The translations under genes were made by a program, and so were the position numbers. DNA of 64,000 bases from Bradymonadales bacterium (GTDB taxonomy: Bacteria > Myxococcota_A > Bradymonadia > JAFGEP01), in the NCBI GenBank assembly GCA_016931535.1, contig JAFGEP010000026.1, positions 17,676-81,675 of the forward strand, in the 5' to 3' direction. Under the pieces are notes generated by a model. It was given only the letters and a program-made list of their open reading frames with translations, searched no databases and was not told where the DNA came from. Below are positions 1 through 7,321 of this stretch, one piece after another (the stretch's first letter is position 1; every line of letters starts with the position of its first letter).

Positions 1-201
1 CTGGGCTTTCAACTCCGAGTTTTTCTGGACGGTCTCGGCCTCTACCCGGGCCTGTTCGAGGATGCGCTGAGCGCGCTGGTTGGCTTCCTTCTCGACCTGG
101 CTTTGCTGGGCGACCTGCTTTCGTCGCGCCAGGAGGATGCCGGTGGCACCTCCCAGGACGAATCCGGCCAGGATACCCAGGATGACAGCGGCAATTTCCA
201 T
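1..201 (-). CDS. rny: Ribonuclease Y, N-terminal fragment
   Basis: The first 67 residues of a protein that runs off the left edge. It opens with a single membrane helix (MEIAAVILGILAGFVLGGAT), then a short basic stretch (LLARRK) and the start of a charged coiled coil rich in Q, E and R (EKEANQRAQRILEQARVEAE). This is the N-terminal plan of ribonuclease Y, a membrane-anchored endoribonuclease that starts mRNA decay; its KH and HD catalytic domains would lie outside the window. The ATG at 199-201 has AGGAG seven bases upstream. zapA lies upstream on the same strand, the order found in many deltaproteobacteria. The assignment rests on the N-terminus and the neighbour only. Confidence 0.8.
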   Translation of the reverse strand, partial: MEIAAVILGILAGFVLGGATGILLARRKQVAQQSQVEKEANQRAQRILEQARVEAETVQKNSELKAQ

Positions 202-461
202 GTTGCTCCTCCGTTACCCGGCGTCATCCCGAAAAACACCGGGCAGGCTGGGGCTACGCCTTGCGAAGTGGCCTCCGCGCCGGCGTGGCAGGATCGATCG
301 TGTACGAACTGTCGGGAGCCCGAAAAGAAAGGAGGTGCAGATTGGCTCTACAGACCAGGCCTGTGCATCAGGAGGGCCGGGGCCGGCAAGATGGCGCGCT
401 CATGCGACGCTCCCCTTGCCCGCCGCTGACCTCGTCAAGCCACCAGCGGTTCGATCGGTTC
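202..461 (-). ncRNA. Possible 6S RNA region between zapA and rny
   Basis: A 260-base gap on the zapA-rny strand with no convincing ORF. In many proteobacteria the 6S RNA gene (ssrS) lies next to zapA, so its presence here is an inference from synteny. Visible structure on the minus strand: a hairpin with arms CCGCTG and CAGCGG (449-444 with 428-423), a second with GGCAAG and CTTGCC (420-415 with 390-385), and a third with GAGCC and GGCTC (348-344 with 320-316). Separate hairpins are not the single long rod with a central bubble expected of 6S RNA, so confidence is low; they may simply be a leader or attenuator region for rny. Confidence 0.2.
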
Positions 462-815
462 TCACCCTGAAGTGGTTGCCCTCTCATGTTCATTCAGCAA
501 GCTCAGCATGCGTTCCACCTTGTCCTCTACCCGGTTCTGGTACTGGCCCAGGTCGCGCCTGAGCACGAACAGCTCCTCGACCACCCGCATTCCGGCCAGC
601 AAGGCGACCTGGTAGGTACTCGCCGAGCCGCTTCCCTGCCGGATCTCCTCCAGGCAGGTCGATAGGTAGTTGGCCACGTCATAGACATGCTGTGGCTCCT
701 CCTCGGTAAGGAGGTACAGTGTCTGACCGGCGATCCGGATGGCGACTTGCTGCTTCTTGGACAAGGGTTTTTTACTATCGCTGACGGGACGAACCCGGCT
801 GACATCTTCACACAA
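462..815 (-). CDS. zapA: Cell division protein ZapA
   Basis: Up to 117 residues. The core KKQQVAIRIAGQTLYLLTEE, followed by HVYDVANYLSTCLEEI, a helix with YQVALLAGMRVVEELF and a C-terminal coiled coil, is the ZapA pattern: a beta-strand head that binds FtsZ and a dimerising helix. ZapA bundles FtsZ filaments at the septum. The start is uncertain: no ATG or GTG lies in frame; TTG at 815 is the furthest start and a TTG about 17 codons later (before SKKQQ) would give a protein of typical size. It sits upstream of rny on the same strand. Confidence 0.85.
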   Translation of the reverse strand: MCEDVSRVRPVSDSKKPLSKKQQVAIRIAGQTLYLLTEEEPQHVYDVANYLSTCLEEIRQGSGSASTYQVALLAGMRVVEELFVLRRDLGQYQNRVEDKVERMLSLLNEHERATTSG

Positions 816-975
816 ACAGGCTCTGGCGCCCTCTTCTTGTCGGACATCTCCGACCTGTTCTCTTTACTTGTATCATAAAAGAAAAGTACTTCTCCAGTCT
901 TTTTGAAAGGTTAGGGAAATTGGCGCCAGCCCTCAGCCGCCCCCTCGTGCCGCCGGTTTCGCTCGGAGAACGCGG

Positions 976-1107
976 TCAGAGTGGCTTCAGCCCGATCAAA
1001 TGGGCCAGGGCCAAGAGCACCAGCAGTGCCACCAGCAGGATCTTCAGCCATCCGCGAGGGAGCAGTGGCAACAAGGGGGGGCGGGATTCGAGGAGATCGG
1101 CCGGCAA
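976..1107 (-). CDS. Small single-span membrane protein (candidate)
   Basis: A 43-residue reading frame directly after the GH13 gene, starting from TTG at 1107. The ribosome-binding sequence GAGGTGAT ends two bases upstream of the TTG and overlaps the GH13 stop codon, suggesting translational coupling. The protein has a proline-rich start (RPPLLPLLPRG) and then one strong hydrophobic helix (WLKILLVALLVLLALAHLIG). No family is recognised. The TTG start and short length leave real doubt, but the hydrophobic segment and coupled position argue for a genuine small protein. Confidence 0.4.
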   Translation of the reverse strand: MPADLLESRPPLLPLLPRGWLKILLVALLVLLALAHLIGLKPL

Positions 1108-1115
1108 CGATCACC

Positions 1116-3701
1116 TCAAGGGGTAGTAAAGACGGCGATCTCCAGGCCCTCGATGGGGGTCTGGAGCCGTCCCGTGCTGACGGTCACCGTGGCGCCGCTG
1201 AGCGCATCGGTCAGCACCGTTCCGTCGTTGACGTAGGAGGAGACCGCCACGTCGATGTTCTGCTGGCTGTCATTGTTGTTGATGGCCACCACCGAGAGGT
1301 CGCTGCCCAGGCGGCGGGCAAAGACGTACACCTCGCCGTTGCTCAGGGTGTGGCGCGAGCCCCGCCGCAGCTCGACCCGTTGTTGCCGCAGCTGCCCGAG
1401 CTGTTGCACCGTCTGGTAGAGATCGGTCCGGGCTGCAGTCAGGGGGGTCCCCCAGGGGTACATTCTCCGGTTGTCCGGGTCTCCCGCGCCGGCCAGCCCC
1501 AGCTCGTCTCCGTAGTAGATGACCGGAACACCGGGCAAAGTCAGGATGAGGGCCATGGCCAGCCGCAGGCGCTGGTACGGCTCCGGTTCTCCCTCCCCGG
1601 GCTGGAGCGGCGGGTTGAGGTAAGCCAGCACCTTGGCGCCATTGCCCCACAGGTTGTCTACCTCGCCGTGGGCATGGGTCACGAAGCGGACGACGTCGTG
1701 GTTGCCCAGGAAGGTCCCCATGATGGCCGGCGGCACAAAGAGGCTCTCGCTGGCCTGGATGACCGCGTCGATCTTCTGGAAGCCGGAGTACCCCGTCTCC
1801 CACTCCCGCCGGGCCAGTGTCCGCGTGATCTCCCAGTAGATGGGAAAGTTGAACTGACCCGACAGCTCGCCGGGCGAGATGTACTCGGCCAGGTCGTCCA
1901 GGGCCGCCGTCCGGTCCGGAGCCCAGTCGCCGGTGAAGGTCTCCCCGATCAGGTAGAAATGAATCCCGGAGGGCTCTATCATCCGGTCCACCCGGGCCCG
2001 CAGGATGGTCGAGAAGTTGTGGGGCATGTGCTTGACCGCGTCCAGGCGGAAGCCGTCCAGGTCGGCGGCGTCGATCCACCACAGGGCATCGGCTACCGTG
2101 CGCTCGATGATCTCGCGCTTCTCGTAGTTCAGGTCGGGGAGGTAGGTCTCGAACCAGCAGGTGATGGGCCGCGCCCATTCGATGTTCCGGCAGACCTCGT
2201 TGGGCCAGTTGAAGTCGTCGAGCCCGGCCTGGGTATAGTAGGGGTGATCCTCGTAGACGTGGTTGGCGACAAAATCCACCACCACCCGCATCCCGTGCTG
2301 GTGGGCGGTTCGGCTCAAGGTCCGGAGCTGTTCCAGGGTGCCGAAGTGGTTCTCGGTCTCCCGGGCTCTCCGGGGGAAATAGCCGTGGTATGCCGAGACC
2401 GTGGGGGTGAGGTCGGCGGTGATCTGCTCTCCGACCAGGGCGCCGTCCGGGTTGTCGTTGGGGGAGGTGATCCACAGGGTGTTCACCCCCAGTTCATCGA
2501 AGTAGCCGTCCTGGATGGCCGCGGTCAGGCCGGCGTAATCCCCTCCGTTCCAGTTGACCAGCTCGTTGGTCACCGTGGGTCTGGGCTCATCGTTGCTGGC
2601 ATCGCCGTTCTGGAAGCGGTCCACGAAGGCGAAGTACATCACGGCGTCCTCCCAACCAAACGGCTCCTCCTCCAGCCAGACCGGCACCCACAGCACCGCC
2701 GAGCGGGTTCCCTCCAGGTCGGCGATACTGGCCCGCAAAGTGTACTTGTCCGGTGGAAGGTCGGTCAGGGTGATGGTGATCTGGTCGGGTCGCAGGGAGA
2801 GGCTGGCAGAGGGGACCGGCTCCCAGTTGACGGTCACCTCCAGGCTGGCCAGGTCGATACCCGGGGCGTCGGAGGAGTCGAAGAGATCGAGTGCCCAGGT
2901 CACCGTCCCGGCCGTCGGGCTGGTTTGGATGTCGGACACCGTAAGCAGAGGCCCCTCGCAGGCCTCCACCAGCAACAGCGAGTTGCGATGCTCTCCCACC
3001 ACCACGTGGTAAGGGTTGGTCGGATCCTCGATCCAGTTGCTCTCGTCGAGCACGAACTTGTACCCGTAGGAGCCCTCGTCCAGGGCGATGTCCAGGATGA
3101 AGTTGCCCTCACCGTCCGGGCCGGTCATGGGGTTGGCGGTGGCACTCCAACCGTTGTCCTCGCTGGCGAAGGCCACGGTGTCGGCGGCGCCGTGGGAGGT
3201 GTTGTAGACGAGCCGTGTCGTGCAGCTCCGGGGGGGTGCCGGCTCGGCCTCTTCCACCACCACGTCGAAGGTCCGCGAAGCCCAAAGGCCCTGAGGATCT
3301 TCAGCGCGCAAGGTCATCTGCTCCGTGCCCTCGTAGCCGGCCGTTGCCGTCAGGATGGCCGCGTCGCCGGAGACGACGCCGGAGACGTGGGCCGAGTCGG
3401 TCAGGGTGATGGTGAGCTGCTCGAAGGAGGTGTCGGGATCGCTGACCACCGGCTGCAAGGCGAACCGGTAGGTTCCCCCGGCGAAGATCTGGACCGGAGC
3501 GATGGGCGCGATGACCGGGGCTTGATCACCGGTAATCTGATCCCCAGTGGTCTGATCCCCAGGTCGAGGGTCGCGATAGGGGTCGCTCGACAGGTCATGT
3601 CGTCCCAGGTCCCAGTCGGTCTCGACGGTGGGGAGGTCGGAGGAGCAGTGGAGCATCGCCAGCGTGGACAGCAACACAAGGGGAAACAATGTGGTTTTCA
3701 T
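1116..3701 (-). CDS. Secreted GH13 alpha-amylase family lipoprotein
   Basis: 861 residues. The start at 3701 gives a lipoprotein signal (MKTTLFPLVLLSTLAMLHC) with Cys19 as the lipidated residue; an in-frame upstream start would bury it. After an Asp/Thr-rich linker and a cadherin/Ig-like segment (about 60-160) comes a starch-binding module resembling CBM20/CBM48 (about 170-270, NGWSATANPMTG, YGYKFVLD). The GH13 barrel follows with all four signature regions: VVDFVANH (about 474), DGFRLDAVKH (about 550, nucleophile Asp), LIGETF (about 585, acid/base Glu) and GNHDVVRF (about 667). It should hydrolyse alpha-1,4-glucans outside the cytoplasm. Exact specificity (amylase, cyclomaltodextrinase, pullulanase) cannot be read off. 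The start lacks a clear ribosome-binding site. Confidence 0.9.
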   Translation of the reverse strand: MKTTLFPLVLLSTLAMLHCSSDLPTVETDWDLGRHDLSSDPYRDPRPGDQTTGDQITGDQAPVIAPIAPVQIFAGGTYRFALQPVVSDPDTSFEQLTITLTDSAHVSGVVSGDAAILTATAGYEGTEQMTLRAEDPQGLWASRTFDVVVEEAEPAPPRSCTTRLVYNTSHGAADTVAFASEDNGWSATANPMTGPDGEGNFILDIALDEGSYGYKFVLDESNWIEDPTNPYHVVVGEHRNSLLLVEACEGPLLTVSDIQTSPTAGTVTWALDLFDSSDAPGIDLASLEVTVNWEPVPSASLSLRPDQITITLTDLPPDKYTLRASIADLEGTRSAVLWVPVWLEEEPFGWEDAVMYFAFVDRFQNGDASNDEPRPTVTNELVNWNGGDYAGLTAAIQDGYFDELGVNTLWITSPNDNPDGALVGEQITADLTPTVSAYHGYFPRRARETENHFGTLEQLRTLSRTAHQHGMRVVVDFVANHVYEDHPYYTQAGLDDFNWPNEVCRNIEWARPITCWFETYLPDLNYEKREIIERTVADALWWIDAADLDGFRLDAVKHMPHNFSTILRARVDRMIEPSGIHFYLIGETFTGDWAPDRTAALDDLAEYISPGELSGQFNFPIYWEITRTLARREWETGYSGFQKIDAVIQASESLFVPPAIMGTFLGNHDVVRFVTHAHGEVDNLWGNGAKVLAYLNPPLQPGEGEPEPYQRLRLAMALILTLPGVPVIYYGDELGLAGAGDPDNRRMYPWGTPLTAARTDLYQTVQQLGQLRQQRVELRRGSRHTLSNGEVYVFARRLGSDLSVVAINNNDSQQNIDVAVSSYVNDGTVLTDALSGATVTVSTGRLQTPIEGLEIAVFTTP

Positions 3702-3997
3702 GCGCCAATCCGGTTGTGTAAGGCCGATGGAGAGGATCGAGCCCCCGCGCGCGGTCCAACGGGGCCCCGCCTCTCCAGTCAAGTCGACAACCCCTTTCAT
3801 CTAGCATGGGTTGCGACTTTTCGCCAATGCAACTCCATGGAAGAGGCACACCGCAACAGATGAAATCTTATCTACCGGCTGTGTCTCCAACTGTGGTACA
3901 AATAAAGGTCGGTCAGGCCGGGTGTAACCAGCACGCCGAATCCCGGACCCGGCTCGGAAGAAACGACAGCCAATCGGTAACACTCGGGTGATCTCCC

Positions 3998-6547
3998 ATG
4001 ACGCACCCTCGACTTTTCCAGCTTGGTGACCAACCGCTCTACAAGGGGGGGCAAGCCGCGACACGCCTGGAAGAGCACTCGGTGACCTTTCCCTCTGGTT
4101 GCCAGGTGACCGCCTCGTTGTACCGGGTCATCAACGCCGCTACCCACCCGGAGCTTCTGGGAAGCCTGGGAGATGGCAGTCTGAACCAGGTGGCCTGTCC
4201 CGAGACCGGGGAACGGATGATCGCGGACGTTCCCGTCGTGGTTCACGATCCCGAGTTTCACTTGCTGTTTCTGGTGGTTCCCGAGGGAGGGCGATCCCGG
4301 GACATCCGATGCCGGATGGAAATGCTGGCTCAACTCGCCGAGGAAGAGGAGGAGCCACCCGCCTACGCCCTCAACTTCGTGGTGGAGCACCTGCCCTTCG
4401 GACCGGAGGACCTGGACCGATATCGCCGTTCGATCCAGCTATACCGCCAGCTCCAGGATCAAGCGCTGCACCTCTCCTACGTGGCCGATGCCCAGGTCGT
4501 CGAGGAGCAACGCCTGCGACAGTGGGCGGAGGATCTGGCCGGTGTAGAGCGCCAACTCACGGGCAGGCACGCGATGGGGGAGGCGGGGGGGCTCGGCGGG
4601 GAGGAGCATCAGCCCCCGTTGGCGGGGTTGCCGATGGCGCCGGGCGTCGGTGACGCACCCCTGGACGACCAGACCCCCACGGTCCGATCGCGATCGCCGT
4701 ATTACCCGGAGCAGGAGGAGATCCTGGAGCTCACCTCGGAGGAGATCGAGCTGGTCGAAGACGTGGAGCTGGAAAGTGTGGACATGCCGGTTGAGGGCGG
4801 GGCGAAGCCGGATCTCGACTTCGAGCCGGGCCGGACGCTGGCCAGTCCACACGGGGGTATCGCTTCGGACCAGGAGCTCTTGAAGGAGATGCCGGCTGTG
4901 GATGTCGAGCCGACAGCCACCATCGATCTGTCCACGATTCTGCCGGGGCGCGGAGTGGGTGTGCTGGTGGGCGACAAGGGGGTGGCGATCTACTTTGCGG
5001 TAGACCACGGCCGGGTCAAGGCGTTTTTGCAGCGGGAACCGGATATCCTGTTGCAGCTGCATCGACTGCCCGGCTACCCCATCGTCTCGGTGCTGTTGGT
5101 AGCCCAGGACGAGGCGGGAGCGCTACTGGACGAGCTCATCTGCGTATTCGACATCCAGGGGGAGCAGGACCGGAAGATCCTGGACCGGCTGCTGCAGAAG
5201 TTCCGGCTGGAGGTCCACCTGTACGACGAGGGGGCTAAGCGGGTGCAGTACCTGGTGTACGAGCGCCCGCTGGAGAAGAACCTGGCCTACATCCTGGATC
5301 GCGCCGGGCGGTGGCTGGCCGAGGTGGCTCCGGAGGAGCGGGATTTCAGCCGCGCGGCGGGGCTGTTCACCTCCGACGGGTTTGAGCGGATCGGTGCACA
5401 GAAGCACGGATTCACCGCCTCGAGCTTTGCCGAGATCAACTCGGCGACGGCAGCCAGGCTGGCCGTGAGCATCGTGAGCTACTGGAGTGAGGCGCAGAAC
5501 TTCGAGTACCTGGTCGAGAACCGCAGCTTTCCGCTGGACTACATCCGGCAGATCCAGAGACGGGTGATCGAGGGCGCGCAGCGGTTTGGGGTGTTCTTGC
5601 CCTATGATCTCAGGGTGCAGGCCATCGAGACGGAGCTGGCGGAGGATCACGCCTCCCTCTTGGAGCAGCTCCTCTCGCGCTTCACCGAGCTGATGGAACG
5701 GAGACGCTCGACCGACCTGGACTCGGTGGCCGAGGCGGAAAACTGGGATCAGCTGCTGACAGCCTGCACCGATCTGGGCCTGGCGGTGGGAGAGCAAACC
5801 CGCGAGCTGGCGGAAAAGGCGCGCCGGCGGAGCCGGCAGCTCAGGAGCTCTCCGGGCATCAGCCTGACAGACCTCAAGGAAACCGACGAATACCAGCGGA
5901 TCTCCTCCATCACCCAGGCCTCCGACGAGGATCTGCAGGAGCTTCTGGGGCGGGGCGCCATGACTCCCCTGGTGTCCCGGGAGCTGTTGAGCCGGGGAGG
6001 GGAGACCAATGTGTTGCGGGTCATCGAGTCGGCCCGTTTCTTCAGCGAGGAGGCGCTGGAGGCGACTGCCCGCATCCTGGCCGCCGGGGCGGAGCAGTTC
6101 GAGCCCGCGCTGCTGATGGGGCTGGGCCATGAGATCCCCCGGACGGTGCACCTGTGTGCCCTGGCCATGGCGCTGGCCGGGAGGGCAGAGGCGCTTTGCA
6201 CCCTGTTCGAACGGATCCACGAGCCGCGCCTGACCCAGGAGATACCGCTCAAGGAGATCGTGGCCCTGTACGGCCGCCAGGCGATCCAACCGCTGTTCGA
6301 CGCCATCGAGGAGCGGGGGGTGACCGATCCGCTGGTGGAGGTGCTGGCCTTGATATCGGTGGAGCAGGGTGCCGAGATCATCGCGGCCTTGCGGGAAAAC
6401 CCCAAGCCGGTGCTGCTGGACGCCGCCCAGAAGATGACCATGGTACGACGTCGCCTGCGAGAGCGGGTCATCCGTTCCTTGAGCGACGAGGAGGAGTCCA
6501 GCGATCAGGACCCGGGCGATGAGGACCCTTCAGACGGAGAGCCGTGA
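3998..6547 (+). CDS. CpXC-like domain protein of unknown function
   Basis: 849 residues, no signal peptide or membrane span. Residues about 27-100 resemble the CpXC domain: the family features near NAATHPELLGSLGDGSLNQ, one CPETGE and VHDPEFHLLFLVVPE are present, but the two CxxC metal-binding pairs have been reduced to single cysteines. An acidic, low-complexity linker follows (about 230-310), then a large alpha/beta and helical region to the C-terminus, ending in a strongly acidic tail. The last four bases overlap the GTG start of the metallophosphoesterase gene, so the two are translationally coupled. Function unknown; a cytoplasmic scaffold or regulatory role is a guess. Confidence 0.7.
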   Translation: MTHPRLFQLGDQPLYKGGQAATRLEEHSVTFPSGCQVTASLYRVINAATHPELLGSLGDGSLNQVACPETGERMIADVPVVVHDPEFHLLFLVVPEGGRSRDIRCRMEMLAQLAEEEEEPPAYALNFVVEHLPFGPEDLDRYRRSIQLYRQLQDQALHLSYVADAQVVEEQRLRQWAEDLAGVERQLTGRHAMGEAGGLGGEEHQPPLAGLPMAPGVGDAPLDDQTPTVRSRSPYYPEQEEILELTSEEIELVEDVELESVDMPVEGGAKPDLDFEPGRTLASPHGGIASDQELLKEMPAVDVEPTATIDLSTILPGRGVGVLVGDKGVAIYFAVDHGRVKAFLQREPDILLQLHRLPGYPIVSVLLVAQDEAGALLDELICVFDIQGEQDRKILDRLLQKFRLEVHLYDEGAKRVQYLVYERPLEKNLAYILDRAGRWLAEVAPEERDFSRAAGLFTSDGFERIGAQKHGFTASSFAEINSATAARLAVSIVSYWSEAQNFEYLVENRSFPLDYIRQIQRRVIEGAQRFGVFLPYDLRVQAIETELAEDHASLLEQLLSRFTELMERRRSTDLDSVAEAENWDQLLTACTDLGLAVGEQTRELAEKARRRSRQLRSSPGISLTDLKETDEYQRISSITQASDEDLQELLGRGAMTPLVSRELLSRGGETNVLRVIESARFFSEEALEATARILAAGAEQFEPALLMGLGHEIPRTVHLCALAMALAGRAEALCTLFERIHEPRLTQEIPLKEIVALYGRQAIQPLFDAIEERGVTDPLVEVLALISVEQGAEIIAALRENPKPVLLDAAQKMTMVRRRLRERVIRSLSDEEESSDQDPGDEDPSDGEP

Positions 6548-7296
6548 AGATCGGAGTCTACAGCGACGTACACGCCAACCTCAAGGCGCTCAAAGCGGTC
6601 CTGTCGGTATACGAGGGGATGTCGGACATCGATTGGTTCGTCTGCCTGGGGGATGTAGTCGGGTACGGCTCCTCCCCCGACCAGTGTTGCGACCTGGTCA
6701 AGGAACAGGTGCGATTCGCCGTCCTGGGGAACCATGACGCGGCGGTGTCCGGGCGGATGAACTACAGCTACTACTACCCCGCCGCCCGGATGGCGCTGGA
6801 CCACCACATCACCGCCATGAAGAAGGAGAATCTCCAGTGGCTGGCGGATCTGCCCTACACGGTGATGGTGGAGAATATCTGGTTCAGTCACGGCTGTCCC
6901 ATCAACCCGGAGAGCTTCGAGTACGTCTTCATCCCGGAGCATGCCGAGGCCTTGCTGGAGTACTGGGACGAGCTGCCCTGGGTCTCGCTGATCGGCCACA
7001 GCCACCTCACCAAGTCCTTCAAGCTGATGCCCGCCGAGGACAACGTGTCCCGGGTCCAGGAGCTCACCGGTTCCACGCTTTCCCTGGAGCCGTCGGCCAA
7101 GTACATCATCACCGTGGGGTCGGTGGGACAGCCGCGGGACAACGACTACCGGGCCTGCCTCACCGTGCTCGACACCGACGAGAAGACGCTGACCTTTCAT
7201 CGGGCCGACTACGATGTGTTCGGCTCGGCCGAGGAGATCTGGAGCAACGAGCATCTGGCCTCCGACTTCGGCAAGCGGCTCTTCTTGGGGGTATAG
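6544..7296 (+). CDS. Calcineurin-like metallophosphoesterase
   Basis: 250 residues starting at GTG. The two-metal phosphoesterase motifs are in order: SDVHANL (7-13), GDVVGYG (about 37-43), GNHD (about 62-65), SHGCP (about 118) and GHSHL (about 151-155). This fits the YfcE/MJ0936-type single-domain phosphodiesterases, which act on phosphodiesters such as cyclic nucleotides or model substrates; the real substrate is not predictable. It is translationally coupled to the upstream CpXC-like gene through the GTGA overlap, which suggests the two proteins work together. Confidence 0.85.
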   Translation: MKIGVYSDVHANLKALKAVLSVYEGMSDIDWFVCLGDVVGYGSSPDQCCDLVKEQVRFAVLGNHDAAVSGRMNYSYYYPAARMALDHHITAMKKENLQWLADLPYTVMVENIWFSHGCPINPESFEYVFIPEHAEALLEYWDELPWVSLIGHSHLTKSFKLMPAEDNVSRVQELTGSTLSLEPSAKYIITVGSVGQPRDNDYRACLTVLDTDEKTLTFHRADYDVFGSAEEIWSNEHLASDFGKRLFLGV

Positions 7297-7321
7297 GGCA
7301 GGTTGGGCCCTCGACAGGGGG

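Noticed and set aside
981..3863. A 960-residue open frame on the plus strand
   Set aside because: It is antisense to the GH13 gene; Val/Gly/His/Asp-rich composition and no domain. A high-GC artefact.
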